DNA from: Silurus meridionalis
Taxonomy: Eukaryota; Chordata; Actinopteri; Siluriformes; Siluridae
DNA length: 64,000 nt
Assembly (NCBI RefSeq): GCF_014805685.1
Contig: NC_060900.1
Span: 4,956,601 to 5,020,600 of the forward strand
Direction of reading: 5' to 3'
Below, one piece after another: positions 12,644 through 26,505 of this stretch. Each line of letters begins with the position of its first letter. The first letter of the stretch is position 1. The position numbers were made by a program, and so were the translations under genes. Below the pieces are notes generated by a model, which had not been told where the DNA came from, searched no databases, and was given only the letters and a program-made list of their open reading frames with translations.

Positions 12644-15039
12644 TCAAATGTACTGGCGGCACAACGGGCACGTCCCAAAGTCATTGATGATCCTGACAGA
12701 ACATTGAGCGCACAAACAGGAGTGGCCGCACTTCAGGACAATGCTGGCTGTCTTGGAGTAGCACACTACACAGAGCTCTTCATTGTCTAAGAAGACCAGG
12801 AAAGAGACAGAGATAACCGTAAATGAATAAGAAAGCATAATAAGACAAAATTTGGATTTGCACAGTCCTGACACTCGCTCTTACCTGATACCGTCGGAGG
12901 AATAAAGTCTGGAATTTTTGAAACCGTCCTCTTCCAAAGCATCTCTTCAGGAACCTGGTCATAGCCAATGTTCATCTCTGTAGCCCCGATTATAGGGGCA
13001 GAGCAGGAACGGCGTTTCCCGCAAAAAAACTTCTTCTCTGAGCCTGAAATATATATAAAATCAAACATTGTCAGTGATATCATGTACCCAATGCAATACT
13101 TTTAACGTGCTCATAGTTACAATCTGAGTTCCCGCAGGAAGGTATTGAGTAGCAGACCGCAAGTTTGTTTAGTCTCCACCTCGCACTTTGAGCGCATTTT
13201 TTAAATTAGAAGTTAGCGCAGTGTCACTGATTTGAGCGTGCAAGAAAACCCTAAAGAATCCATAGTGCTTTCGTTAACCGCTAACCAGAAAGTGGCTAGC
13301 GGCTAAAGCTAGTGCTATTGATTCCTTAGCATTTTATATCCAGCTTCAAAAATTTCTCTTAAAAGCAGAAGACATTTGTTAAACTATGCTAAAATAAGTA
13401 GAACAGTTAAGTAGATATCTTTGAAAAATTCAATATTAAATGTAAAACATACACAAACACACTTACATTCACATCTGAATTACCCAAATGGGGTCTAACA
13501 AATGTAAACTATTTAACTTGAGTTTTCCATTTATAAAATTTTATTTAATCAATTTAATTTGTGCCGATTTGAGGGATTACTCAATTTAATCAATATAATA
13601 AAAATGTATATTAAATAAAATATATCCATTCCAGATCCATATTCATTATTATTATTCTGAACCTCCACTCTTCTGGGACGGCTTTCTACTAGATTTTTTG
13701 TGCATTCAGCTATTAGCGAAATCAAGTACAGATATTGCATGCGGACTGTTCTAGTTTATTCCAATGCCATTCAATTGGTTGGAGGTCATGGCTCTCTGAA
13801 GGACACTCGAGATCAGGGGCATTGTAATGCCAGAACAGGTTTGGGCCTCATTGTTCCAGTGAAGAGAAATGTATAATTTTTGAGCGCACACACTTTGTAT
13901 CTATCTTTGTGGCAGCTGATTAAAACCATATAAGGGTGTAATGGTCAGGTGTCCACATACTTTGGGCCATATGGTGTGTTTAAGGTGCAAGGGTACCACT
14001 ACAACAACAAGAAAGTATACACATTAATACTTTAGTTTCTGAGAGTGTGTAGATGAATGAACTGACCTAGTAAGCAGACAGTGCTGGTCTGGCCGTACAG
14101 GTCAATCATAGCCCAGATTGGCTTGCTGGTATTTATCTGCGACATCTTTTCTGCACGTTCATACAAGTCACCTATCTGAAAGCGCAGGTATCCACCGCTC
14201 GTCACCCAGAAAGTCAGCTTAGTGCCTGGAAAGCAGAGATTCTCCGGTACCGGGGTCGCCCAGAATCCCGGTCGGATGGTGAGGTCAGGGATGGCGAGAG
14301 AAAATATGGGTGTTGAGCAAGGCGGGACGGTGGTGAAGCCGATCCGGAGCGCACCGTGCCATGCTTTCACGCAGCGCTCCACACACAGGTGCACTTTCTC
14401 ATTGATTTGAATCGGCCGGCTGCTGAAGGTCACACCGTGGCGAAACGTTAGCAGGTTTCTGGTGGCGCGGCAGTCTCCTGCGCTCAGCTCCACACGTTGT
14501 CCCTTGAATTCGGGGTGGAAGGTGAGGGGACCTAAGCACCTGTTTCTGCATGTGCACGAGCAACAAGGGCCTGAAAGGAAAATAGAGGTTCTATTTATTA
14601 GGCCATTGCAGGAGAGTTTAATATAAAATAAACGTCCTTGGATGGCAGGGTTAGGGTTATACATATATATAAAACTATCATTAACCATTACTATTATTAC
14701 TGCTCACGTAAAAACATCAATCACTGAAAGGCAAGTAGATATTATTAATAATAAAGTAAATATTGCTAATAATTGTTCATTTATAAGTGTATAAGTGAGA
14801 TTTTTTGGAATGAAAGATAAATCGTTTTTGTTTTACACAGTACCTGAGTCACTGATAAGTGAAAATATATAATCATAACATTTATTCATCATAATTAATC
14901 ATAACACTTGACTTCTATAAACAGCCCAAATAGTATCCTACTGGTAACATATTAATGAGAAATAAATTATTCTTGATATAATATTCTTGGGTTTTTTGTT
15001 TCTAACAGAGGTCACGTGGTAATACCGAGACCAATCAAG

Positions 15040-15084
<45 letters not shown>

Positions 15085-15395
15085 TACATTGGGGTAACTT
15101 CAGTTATATAGTTATAAAATCTCTCCATGTAAAAGTAACATGCAGCTTTTCTAAAAACATCTTATAGCATCTTAATAATAATAATAATAATAATAATAAT
15201 GTAGTAAAATATATATATATTTAAAAGAGTCCTACCTTTAGCCTCACGAGTCATCTGTGTTTCCTTCTTTGTAACCACAGGCAGGGGGACAGTCAGTTCG
15301 ATTAACTGCATTACCAGGTGGTCTGTTTCCGAAACCGAGCTGGGAGTGGGGTCTGGTTTATACCTCCACTCAGCACGTGCTGTGGGTTTGAACAC
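12644..15395 (-). CDS. neurl3: Neuralized-like RING E3 ubiquitin ligase (NEURL3), 4 exons
   Basis: Coding exons in order: 15395-15236, 14570-14067, 13043-12885, 12786-12644. All junctions are GT-AG and all three introns are phase 1; the joined frame is 321 aa. Residues about 54-221 are one NHR domain, starting near [12 protein letters not shown] and ending at CLLG. Residues about 222-274 are a linker. Residues 275-321 are a C3HC4 [18 protein letters not shown] and CPLC supply all eight zinc ligands, and the protein ends eight residues after the CPLC start. NEURL3 (LINCR) is an inducible E3 ligase that recognises partners through the NHR domain and recruits E2 through the RING; the human protein is about 262 aa. 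The first ATG at 15395 is chosen as the only upstream in-frame start seen; a second Met (residue 29) could serve instead. An IRF-type motif lies 24 bases upstream. Poly(A) signals lie about 105-130 bases past the stop. Identity is clear from the NHR plus RING order; the start is less certain. Confidence 0.88.
13650..13980 (-). mobile_element. MITE copy (GACACCTGAC family), reversed
   Basis: Inverse orientation: CCTCCACTCTTCTGGGACGG, then GGTCAGGTGTCCACATACTT and GGGCCATATGGTGTG at the end. It sits in the neurl3 intron between the NHR exon and the linker exon. Confidence 0.65.
15041..15200. repeat. (CA)n and (AAT)n microsatellites in neurl3 intron 1
   Basis: (CA)n at 15041-15082 and (AAT)n at 15172-15200, between the first and second neurl3 exons. 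Confidence 0.9.
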
Positions 15396-15418
15396 AAAAC
15401 ATTGCTCACCATAGGCCC

Positions 15419-15430
15419 GAAAGCGAAAGT
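15419..15430. promoter_or_regulatory. IRF/ISRE-like element upstream of neurl3
   Basis: GAAAGCGAAAGT fits the IRF consensus GAAANNGAAA and is close to an ISRE. It sits 24 bases upstream of the proposed neurl3 ATG, so it is either core promoter or 5' UTR. Eight fixed bases are expected by chance about once per 33 kb on two strands, so position is the main argument. Confidence 0.4.
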
Positions 15431-15592
15431 AGGAGGAGCCAAATCCAGCAGTGGGAAGGATCTTGGAAAAGTACTAACATCCAAAGAGCTGAGAGGTACT
15501 GAATGGCATGCTTCCCGTAAACACTGAGCATGTGACTGATTTCTTTTAAAATCACGCAAACGGCTAACGCAAACTCCTTCAGCAATTACCAT

Positions 15593-15931
<339 letters not shown>

Positions 15932-16107
15932 AGATTGAAGTGTTATATGAAATAAATGTCTTTGGAGAGAAATTCTGCGGGTGGGTAATTGAGGGTGGGG
16001 TGAGGATAATGTTAGGGTTCCTATTTGTTCCCATGTTTCCTCACACCTTCCAAAAATGGCAGTTTGATTACTTTTCTTAATATTATGATAGCTCACCTGT
16101 AGGTGTG

Positions 16108-16108
<1 letters not shown>

Positions 16109-16164
<56 letters not shown>

Positions 16165-16341
16165 TGTGTGAGGGTCTGTGCCTTGAGATGGACTGCTGTT
16201 TCACCAAGACACTCACCAGAATGAGAGACTTATTAAAGGGGAGTCAGTGACCTGACTGGCTTTCGATCTTGAATACAATATAATAAGGATTGATTTTTAC
16301 TGCATATTTATATATAATGTGATACAATTAAGTTTCTGTTC

Positions 16342-16388
<47 letters not shown>
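16109..16388. repeat. (GT)n and (CT)n microsatellites
   Basis: (GT)n at 16109-16162 and (CT)n at 16342-16388. Confidence 0.9.
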
Positions 16389-16391
<3 letters not shown>

Positions 16392-16986
16392 TCACTCATC
16401 CCCCCCCAATGTAATAAGAGAAACGTGTCATGTTACTAAGAATCGATACTAAGAAAGTCCTCCGTCCTAAAGACCTTTGTCTTCTTCCACCAGTGTCTGC
16501 ATTGTGTATGGACGCATGTTTTCCACATGCCCAAAAAGGATATGGAAAACATAACAGCACCACTTGTGCTTTTTTTTTTATCTTTAACAATCTCCTAAGC
16601 AAATACAGAAACGCCATTCAGTTTGCACACATACACAGAATGCATGTGAAGAATTCGTAAGAAAACACATCATAACATATATCTGATTTGCTTAATGAAG
16701 CATCGTGTGGCCTTTTACATCTACATTTTAGTTCTTCTGATGAATTACTTAAAGTGCCAAAGGCCTTTTAGTAGTGTTTCCAGATGACTAATACGCTTGT
16801 GCAAAAAAAAAAAAAATTCCTTTTTTAACCCTTTTACCAAAAAGCACCCTCTAAAGTTGATATTTTCCACCGTTCAGGTTTAATTATGTTTAGAAATAAG
16901 CTGGAAGGTTTTTTTTTAATGCTAATTGTAATAGGAGTGTGTAAAGACATGCAGTTGTTCTTGCACGTCTTGTGAAGGACGTGTTA

Positions 16987-17265
16987 AGTCAAGTCAAGTT
17001 TATTTCTATAGCGCTTTTCACAACAGACATTGTCTCAAAGCAGCTATACAGAAATCAACAGTTTTGGTGAACTATGTGTATTGATCCCTGATGAGGAGCC
17101 ATGGTGACTGTGGCAAGGAAAAACTCCCTTAGATGTCATGAGGAAGAAACCTTGAGAGGAACCAGACTCAAAAGGGAAACCCATCCTCATTTGGGTGACA
17201 TCAAGAGTGTGATTATAGTCTTTAAACAATACAGAACACCGGAGTGTTAGAACTAACATGAGTAC
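16987..17265. repeat. Dispersed fish repeat (TTTATTTCTATAGCGCTTTTC type)
   Basis: Carries the familiar fish interspersed core TTATTTCTATAGCGCTTTTC, then CTCAAAGCAGCTATACAG, GGCAAGGAAAAACTCCCTTA, AACCTTGAGAGGAACCAGAC and CCCATCCTCATTTGGGTGAC. No terminal repeats or coding content are seen; class not assigned. Confidence 0.6.
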
Positions 17266-17984
17266 TGGAGTGTAAGATTATAAGTAATGATCTTTCTACA
17301 GTCTTTTTCAGTCATTTGTGGTTATAGAACCAGAAGCTACTGAGCAACTTATAAAATATGAGTGTTGCAATCAAATGAAGACTGTGCCAAATGAAAGAAT
17401 AAAGCCTAAGGCACATGTGTATTTTTTTATATTATTATTCATATCTCAGTTCACTTATAGAGTTATAGACCATTTTCATTATAAATGCGTTGTGATGATA
17501 CTGCGCATGTCTGGTCCTAAAGCATTTGTGGTGGCGCAGTTATTAAAGCACAGGTCTGGAGCAAATGACTAATACGTAGTTTTGAAGTCTAGTTAAACAG
17601 GACAGTCAAGATATTTATAAAAGCTAAAATTAGATGATGACGTGGAATAACTGGATCACTTCATTCAGACTTTCACTAAGAACATTAAACCCTTACCTGA
17701 AGTATCGTATCTAGACATGTATTATTATCTGGTTAGGACCAGAGCGTCTACACTTGAGAAGCGGTGAAGACTTAATGCAGTCTGGAAGAGTACAATTACT
17801 TCTTCAGCGGAACGTTTGGAGCGTCACACATTTACAAAACGGCAATTGTTTGGTTGGTTGCCAAGGTAACCAGGGAGGTCATTAGTGCGTGTTACGAGAT
17901 GCGCTGATTAATCCGATGTGGTTAATTCGAGTTTCACCTCCCGATGTTCAATAAACCAAGTGTTGAATTCTCGATCTCCTTGTC

Positions 17985-18095
17985 AGGATGAAAATCAAGT
18001 CGTGATCACGAGAAAACCAAGTCGTGATAACGTGAAAGCAACCGTGGTGTCTGTCGAGATCACGAAAAAATTAAGGCGTGATCACGAGAAAACGA
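17985..18095. repeat. Short imperfect repeats (CGTGATCACGAGAAAAC)
   Basis: GTCGTGATCACGAGAAAACC, GTCGTGATAACGTGAAAGC, GTCGAGATCACGAAAAAAT and GCGTGATCACGAGAAAACGA occur close together. GTGATCAC is itself palindromic. Confidence 0.6.
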
Positions 18096-18204
18096 GAAAA
18101 AAAAAAAAATCCATAACATCACATAAGTCATTTTTTATGGTTTTAAATGTTTGTGGTTAGATTAGGTGAAGTGTGATGGTATAATTTTTTTATTAACGAA
18201 TTAG

Positions 18205-18300
18205 GGGGGTAACGATACACTCAGCTCACGATTCGATTCGTATCTCGATATTTTGTTCACGATACGATATGTATAAAAACATTTTGAACATTTTTATATA
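18205..18300. repeat. Dispersed repeat fragment (GGTAACGATACAC type)
   Basis: GGGGGGTAACGATACACTC followed by CACGATTCGATTCG and TCACGATACGATA resembles a short non-autonomous DNA element seen widely in fish genomes. Only one end is recognisable; it continues into a (TA)n run. Confidence 0.4.
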
Positions 18301-20989
18301 TATATATATAAAAAATGAAACTCGAATAAAATATTTATTTCCGAAACATTCAATTTTTTTATAACTTTCTTTGTTGTACATGCATCTTACAGAATTTAAA
18401 ACATTTTCTGAACCTTCTGTAGGAAAATTAACAATGAAATTGGTCTATCACTGGCAAATAAAACTGAATTTAAACAAGACCTGTGAATTAAGATAGCTGA
18501 AATGAAAAAGACAACTTCTTAAAGAAGTATTGTAGAAGTAAAGAAGTAAAAATAATAACAAAGCTAAAATAATGTGTTATATTCAAATATGTTAAACACA
18601 AACAGGCTTAGGCTTTGTTTAGGTGACTTACTGGTTTACATTTGCAAAAATATAATACATATCTAACTAATATAATACATATCGTATTTTCGCTCGCAAT
18701 CCAGTGCAAATTTTAACAAAAACATTTGCTCGTATTACAAAACACTCGTAAACCGATTTACTTGCAAACCGAGGTTCTCCTGTATATAATATATAATGAG
18801 CCCTTTTAAGCTCCCAATAATGTATAAGCCACTTTTAAATCAGGACAATTAGTTAAAATGGACAATTAGTTCCTAGTCTGAGAGAGCATTTTTAATCGCA
18901 GGAATAAATACACTGTTTCTATATGACTTTTTAAAAGTTGTCTCCTGCCAGTGTTTTAAATGTTCACATTAGCTAATCGGAAACGTACAAGGACCAAAGA
19001 TGTCTTCCTTTCTTACATGAACCAATGGCCAATGAAAAAGTCTATAGGGTGTTTTTCAAATGCTTTTCTGGGAAAGAGTGAAAACATTTTTCTACATTGG
19101 AAAGTTTTCAGGATGGCGATTTTTCCCAATAGCGATTATCAGTAATATGACATGATGCAATGGTTTTATTATCTTTAAAAAATAGAAAGAGAAAGTAAGA
19201 TGAAAGAGTGACTGATGAGGGAAGGTTTATAATAGCTATACTGCAACTGATAACAAGAACTGTTTTGTTTTGCGGACGTTCCACAGATTACCTAAGACCA
19301 TAAATGTGCAATAAAAATCAATCCTTATGACATTATATGCATGAGCAAGAGCAAATTATGCCACTTTCTCACATTTATTATAAAGTTGGGGCAATGTGCC
19401 ACAACCGTGGGTAGTTTGTTACACAGGACTTTGCATACACAATACACAATTTACTAAATCATTTGATAGTATTATACACAGTCCTATGGCTTATTATAAA
19501 GCATTGCATTTTTGTTCGTTCTGCATATCAATTTATACATATATACCTGATGACAACTTGCTCCAAAGAAACGTGTGCCAGTGGTGGCTTTATCTCGAGG
19601 CTAAATGATCATAGTACTGTAGCTGTTATATCAAGACACTATTTTATATTCCCTTCTCTCATCTCATTGTAAAAACAACTCTGGACATTCCTACATAACC
19701 AGGCTTTGTCACATAAAATGTCAAGTACCAAGAGAATACAAGAAAATTGTTCTAATCTCAGTTTAGAATGACCAGATGTAAACAGGAACTTGACCTCAGA
19801 ACAAGTAGTTACACAATACAGACTACTTTTAAACAGATGAAGGATTGCACACCGTAAATAAGGAACTAAATATACAGTATAAAGCAAGAAGTAATAGATA
19901 TTTAAATGACTGTCAGGCGCCTGATCCACTCATTACTTTGCCATGTGAGTAAAAAATCCCAGAATAATAATGTTGCGTCAGATGTACATGTAGATAGCGA
20001 ACATTTGATGGCTCGTGCTATTTAATGATTAAGCTATCTCTACACAATAATATATTACCACAATTTCCGGTCATGCTTTCTTCAGTGAAATGATATTTCC
20101 AGACCTGTTCGCCTTTATACATTTTGCAATAGAGTGCAAGAAAAAACTAGCATGAGTTATTACTCAGTTGTATGTCGTTACGCTTAAATGGGAACTTAGA
20201 GATAAATTAATTTGGAATGATTGTTTTGAACTGTCTGAAAGCCCTTGAATTAATATTGTCCCTCAATTTTACATGGTCTGGACTCACCCTCACTTTATGT
20301 CAGTGTAAATGGAGAATCTTTTCATTAATATCAAACAAAATCTATCAATGTGTTCAAAGGTTGTCAAAAGGTTTTTTGTTAAAAAATATTAAATATGTTT
20401 ACAGCAAAATATCAAATCTAACAATTTACATATATTGTTAATATAGATGATAATTAGAAAGTTATTAAACCTTTTTTGTTCTGTCCTGTGTCAGTTAGAG
20501 CTCTGGTGTGGCATCAGTTCATGACTATTATAGTTATTATTTCTAGCTGAAAAATTGTGTTTTTTTTCAAGAATTATATCAACTGAGTCAGATCTGTGTG
20601 GTGCAAAATTTTCTGTAAATCATACGTCATCCATTCTCAAGAGTGCATTTCAATTGAACTGCAAGTTTAAATGATTCAAACACTGAAAGTGACTATGTAA
20701 ATTGTTATGCTGAATGAAATACCGTTGTAATATACACAAAATCAGTAATCAGTATTCTAACCATAACATTCTTTGGCACTTATTCAATGTTACCTGGTAA
20801 TTATTGACCTGGCAAGAGGCATAGTAAAAGTGTCATATGATATAGATATATTTTGCTGTATTATAATTTTATTGCAGAATTGAATTGTAGTTTTAGAGGT
20901 AATACATGAGCACTCATGAGCTGGATCACTAGTAAGATAGATATTAAAAAAAACAACAACAACATATTGCATTGCATAAATAGACAGCA
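18300..20989. other. Gene-free AT-rich sequence
   Basis: Short TA run at 18298-18312. The patch at 18665-18785 (CGTAAACCGATTTACTTGCA, AACCGAGGTTCTCCTGTAT) resembles one end of a common fish MITE. No gene. Confidence 0.45.
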
Positions 20990-22170
20990 ATAAACAATCT
21001 TTTGCAAAAGTATTGGAACAGCAAGGACAAATATTTTGTTTTTGAGACAATAGGTCATAATTTTAGCTTAAACTTAACTCCTGTTTGAATAATGGTGATT
21101 GACTTGGCCAGTCTAAAACTTTCAAATGAATTTTTTTGTTGCATCGGTAGTGTTATGGGTCATAGACTTGCTGTATGATGAACTTGTGTGCTTTGGATCA
21201 TAAGCTGATCCTTTCTTTCTTCATATTTTGGACACTCAATCACTTAACTAGTAGAGGTTAAAACTCAGCTTATGTGAATCATCTCTATGTTTTTGTCATG
21301 GTTTGTGGTTTGAGGTATAGCTATTAAATATCTCCCTTTAAAGTCTTCTTCAAAAGGTGAATTGTGATACCTTCATTCCCTTCCTGTAGAGTTTGTTGCT
21401 AATAACACTAAGAGGTTTTTTTTTTTTTTGGTCCTGTCCCTTTTGCTGATTGTGCCAAAAAGATTTTAAATGAACTTTGGCAAAACTGTATTTAACACAT
21501 GCAATCATTATAATGATAGACACTAAGACATGTTCTATTGTTCCTCCAATGAGTTGTTCTTCATTTACAGTATTGCAGAGTTAGTTTCACTTTAAAGAAT
21601 TGCATAGATGGAGAGATACTGGTGAAAGCATTTCTTTTCCAGATATGTGCTTGGCATTGAAAGTTATAATTAGTTGAATGGAAGCCATGTGCAAATAAAT
21701 AGTCATATGATCTCAATATAAATGCACCTGTTCCTGGAACTGGATAGAGTTTATTACAGAAAAACAACATGAAGGCAAAGAAGTTAACAAAACAAATTTG
21801 GAATAAAGCTCTAGAAGTTTATAAGTCACAGACTGGTTGAGAAAATTAAACAGTTCAAACTTTGAAGCATCATTCAAACAGTTGATAAAAAATATGAAAA
21901 GAATGTGCCACAATTATACCTTTGCCTAGAGGAAGCTTTCCACCAAATCTTAGTGACCTTGCATAGAGGCAGTTAGTAAAAAAAAAAGGAACTACTGAGG
22001 TAAGGGTATCTCTTATCATTATACTATCACCAGCAGGCTTCACTGTCCTGTGTAAATGGTGTTTTCGTGGTGATGGAAGTTTTGGCCGTTTACCTCTTGA
22101 TCCTTTTGAAACTTTTTCAAGTTTCATGTTTAATAACTTATTCATGTAGTTTAGAGAGTACAAAAATGTA
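20990..22170 (-). mobile_element. Decayed Tc1-like transposon
   Basis: The left end has TTGCAAAAGTATTGGAACAG, the terminal motif of a widespread fish Tc1 group. The minus strand carries the HTH-proximal basic stretch GSRGKRPKLPSPRKHH near 22100. The region at 21150-21320 matches, in antisense, the DDE part of such transposases (GGGTCATAGACTTGCTG and a CATGGTTTGTGGTTTGAGG patch). Stops and shifts break every frame. The right terminus is not clear. Confidence 0.55.
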
Positions 22171-22599
22171 CTGTTCCAGTAAGACTCAACTTTCCAGTCT
22201 CATATAACAGGCATGTCAGCATTGTAACAGGTGAGATAGGAACATATGATAAGAACATTTGTAATACATAATATTACTAATGTTTACTAATAATTTTCAC
22301 TAATTACTGAACATTAGTAATAGGATATATTCAGACCTTTAGGTTCAAACTTTGCCGAAATCTACCAAAATTATGGTCATTCTCCATTGAGTCAAAACAC
22401 ATTATAAAATAGTCTAGGCAACTATGAGTCTTCATCACTGGATAAATATTATACTATAAACATAAAGGTTTGCTTTATTACAGTTGCTAGATGCGCCTTT
22501 TTATTAATCTATCATAAACTCTGATTAGTCAATAAACATTGACCAATTTTAAGGTTACAAGAGAAATAATAATAAAATGTTATGGTGTTAGGTATCCTG

Positions 22600-22807
22600 A
22601 AACACTCTAGATTCAGTTTCAGTTTGATGCATCCTTCATTTGCTAGAGATAAGAGAGCAAACAATCATGTGACCAGCGTGGCAATCGGCGAAACAAGTGA
22701 AAGGGAAGCATTTCAGGTTCTGCAGGATGATTTACAGCACGTTTTAATCATATATATCCAAAATTAATAAATACATGCATACATACATACATACCTACAT
22801 ACATACA

Positions 22808-22841
<34 letters not shown>

Positions 22842-22979
22842 CATCCATACATACATACATACATACATACATACATTCATACATACATACATAAATATAT
22901 ACATACATACATACATACATACATACATACATTCATACATACATACATAAATATATACATACATACATACATACATACA

Positions 22980-23012
<33 letters not shown>

Positions 23013-25260
23013 TCATACATACATACATATATACATACGTAAATATATACATACCAGTTTTGGTTAGATTCCTGACTATCAAGAAGGGAAAACTGATTTT
23101 CTGCTGCTAGCTTCAATGTTTGATGTGTGAGGTGTTCTGAAGGGCTTTTCAAATCCCCATGGTTATGGTGTTACATGACAAACCTTTTATCAACAATAAA
23201 TTTTCACTTGCTGAACTGCTGATTAGTGGTGGGGTTTTTTTTGTTTGTTTGTTTGTTTGTATCTCAAACCATTTGTGTGCTGTTTAACGATGGGTCATTA
23301 ATGCAAAACTGTTAACGCAAACTGCAAGCCTTTGATGCAAACTGTTGATATTAATTACAGTCTAAATCCATCCTCATAGTTCTTGAGGTGCTCAGTAACC
23401 TAATGTGTTACCATCCTCATCTGCACAGAGTGGTCTCCAATTGAGGAGAACTTCATCCAGTGGTAGGGTGTTAGGATGAATCAGGTGGATCCAGAAACAA
23501 GAAAGGGAATGTATTACTGATCATTTGTACCTCAGGAACATATTTAGCTCGACAGTGAGAGAGAGAGGGCAATAGGGAGAGAGAAATATAGATTATTATG
23601 TATCATTATTGTTGCATAAAAGTTAAAGACACTGTACAGTGTGCTCAGGGTTCAAGTAGGGACTCTGCATTCCTTCATACATTCTCACGTCAAATCTTTC
23701 ACGTGACCAAGTGTGCCGCTGAAAAGAATAGTTTTCCTGTAAATGGGGTCCTTGACTGTTATATCTTTAGCAAAGCGATGCTTCAAAGCTGAATGTAATA
23801 TATTGCAAGGCATAAACATCAGAGTATAAAAATATCCTGCCCACTTTTCTAGGAAAGGTTCCAGATGCACCATGACCCTAATTAAATGAAGTGTTCACTG
23901 AAATGAATAGATTTAAACATCAATTATGTTCATCCAGTATCATCACACTACATCAATTTACTGCTCAGATTAGTCATACACACACGCCTTATCAAAATAC
24001 TTGGACTATTGCAATAGCTATAAAAAAAATCAATCAAAAACTTCCTCATAATCTCCTTCATATTGTGTAAAGATAAAGCTTGATTAATGATTCATATTAC
24101 AATGTTTACTTCAGTGAATATGTTTTTATTTTTTTACATATGATGGCTGATTTGGATAATTGACTTTAACGAGCAAGAGTATACAGGTCTTTTAAAATGG
24201 ATAGTAAATGTGTATTTCTGTCTTTTAGTTGTGTGTGCAAATGAATCACGCAGGAACCCAAGGGGTGAACACCCAGGTATCTTTTCCTGTAAAGTTTCAG
24301 CAACTGTTGTCTCCAATGTGTCATTTATCACATGACTAAAGGTGCGGCTGAACAATAATTTTTCCTGTAAATAGGGTCGGTTTCTAAAAGAAGGTGCTTC
24401 AAGAGACTTCACAATGAAATGAAACTTACAAAATAATTAAAAAGTTTGAGAAGTTCTGTTATGTCATAGTGAGCTACAGTATATATTTGTCATAGTCATT
24501 ATAATAAACATCCTCACTACAACCTGAGTAATATAACAAAACCTGATGTTATGCATCCTTTACAAAGACTATACATTCAGTTTCACTTTGAAACATTCTT
24601 TTTATGCTAAAAATAATAGAACAAATAATGTCCTGAGTTCCAGTAAACGGTATTTCCTTTGGGTCATACTTTTATCTTGTGACCAATATGGCAAATAATA
24701 AAAGGAACGTTAACTAAATGTCAAGGTTTTTAGGTTCTGCAGAATAAATTGCAATACACCACATTAAAGATTTCATTTATACACCCAGATTAAATAAATG
24801 CCAATTTCAAGGTAATGGGAGAGATAATAATAATAATAATAATAATTTATAATTATAATAATAATCATAATCATAATACCAATACATATACTCACTATAA
24901 CCTGAGTAAAATAACAAAACTTGATGGTATGCATCCTTTACAAAGACTATACATTCAGTTTTACTTTGACACATTCTTTTTCTGCTAGTGGTAAAGTGTA
25001 AAAGAACAGACAACGATCTGAGTTCCAGTAAAAACCTTTCCTATGCTTTACCTTTAGTCATGTGGCCAATATTTAAGAAAATGAAAGTTTTCTGCATTTT
25101 CAGGCTTTTAGGTTCTGCAGGATAATTTTATCGTAATTAAATCATTTTAAACGTATACATCCAGGATAAATATGTTCTTTTTTTTTTAGCTAAAAAGAGT
25201 GAAACATTTTGTGGTTTTCTGTTTTTGTAGCCTCAAAGTTTGATGTGTGATGTGTTTTTA
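22600..25260. repeat. Local array of diverged direct duplications
   Basis: 24512-24610 and 24889-24985 are about 90 percent alike (CATCCTTTACAAAGACTATA, CATTCAGTTT..ACTTTGA). Each is followed by GAGTTCCAGTAAA and TTTAGGTTCTGCAG; a third copy begins at 22600 and ends GGTTCTGCAGGATGATTTAC. A second pair is 23690-23790 and 24325-24420 (TCACGTGACCAAGTGTGCCG versus TCACATGACTAAAGGTGCGG). No coding frame. Confidence 0.7.
22772..23053. repeat. (CATA)n microsatellite, 280 bases
   Basis: Tandem ACAT/CATA with periodic CATTCATACA and ATAAATATATACA variants that repeat at about 65 bases, so an inner block was duplicated. Confidence 0.95.
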
Positions 25261-25294
25261 TAAAGAGTGGTTATTTGATTATAAATAAATAATT

Positions 25295-25405
<111 letters not shown>

Positions 25406-26392
25406 CTGTATGTGTTATATATCTGTTCAACATATTCCCATTGCTTCCTGACAGTGAATCTACTGCATGTGACCAGTGTGAAACACAAACAAGCATGCGC
25501 TAATGTCAATGAATATTGCTCCTGACAAGTGCAGTCATGTTCTGCTTGATTACTGACATTTTCTGGTTGTTTCAAATAATGATTTACTAAAAAAACTTAT
25601 GCTGAGTTAATACAAAGCCTAATCCAAAGATCATATACTTTCAGCAAACAGTACATTTAATATGTTACCTATTGGGTGTTGGGAAAGCTTGATTTGAACA
25701 TTGGATAGAACTGAGTGCCTACATATACAGTACAGTAGTACATTCATGTGCACTGCATAAACATTTTATAAAGCAATAATCCATTGTAGAATTTGTGAAA
25801 GGACTTTGTTGAAATTAGAGGTTCTATGCAAACTTGGACGTTAGTAGTACTTTAATAAAGATGTGGTTTTCATAAGTGTGTTACAAATAGAAACCTGTAA
25901 AGAGGACCAGACAGATACATGTGCAAGTTTAGGGTTGAGGTCAGAAAACAGGCAGTAGGTCAGACGATCAACCAACAAGCTAAACAAGTTTGGAGTAGCA
26001 AAAACAGTTCTGACTTAAATACAGTCTCATTATACTGCAAGGTGAGTGTGTGTAAGTGTGAAATTGTATAAAGGTGTGCTTAATCAGTAGTTTGGTGAAT
26101 GAGATCACTGTAGCGTATATGAAGTCCATGGTGGTCATGCTTACTGGGATTTGGAATTTGAGTTGTGCTGTGATCTGACAAAACACGATTTATCCTTTAG
26201 GTATTAGAAATCATATTACAGCATTTTGGAAAATCAGTTTACTAAAAACATGTGCTGAACGTTTAGTACCATGTGCTTAATTACATATAAATTCTATAAG
26301 TGCAGCTAACCAAAGGTAAGCAAATGAGCACAATTTTACAAATTTTGCTTTATAGCATCTAGTTCTTAGAGTGTGGCTGTTATAAAGGTATA

Positions 26393-26505
26393 ATGTTGGC
26401 AGACGCTTTTATCTAGAGCAACTTACTATTATGTGGTTTATACAACTGAGCAGCTGAGAGTTATAGGCTTTGCTCAGGGCCCAAGCAGTAGTAGTAGTAA
26501 GCTGG
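26393..26505 (-). repeat. SINE tail fragment, antisense
   Basis: GGCAGACGCTTTTATCTAGA, then AGCAACTTAC and GCTCAGGGCCCAAGCAGT form the reverse complement of the fish SINE body and tail. The head with A and B boxes is missing. Confidence 0.6.

Noticed and set aside
22764..23152. Open frames through the CATA repeat
   Set aside because: Poly(MYVC) translation from a microsatellite; no coding signal.
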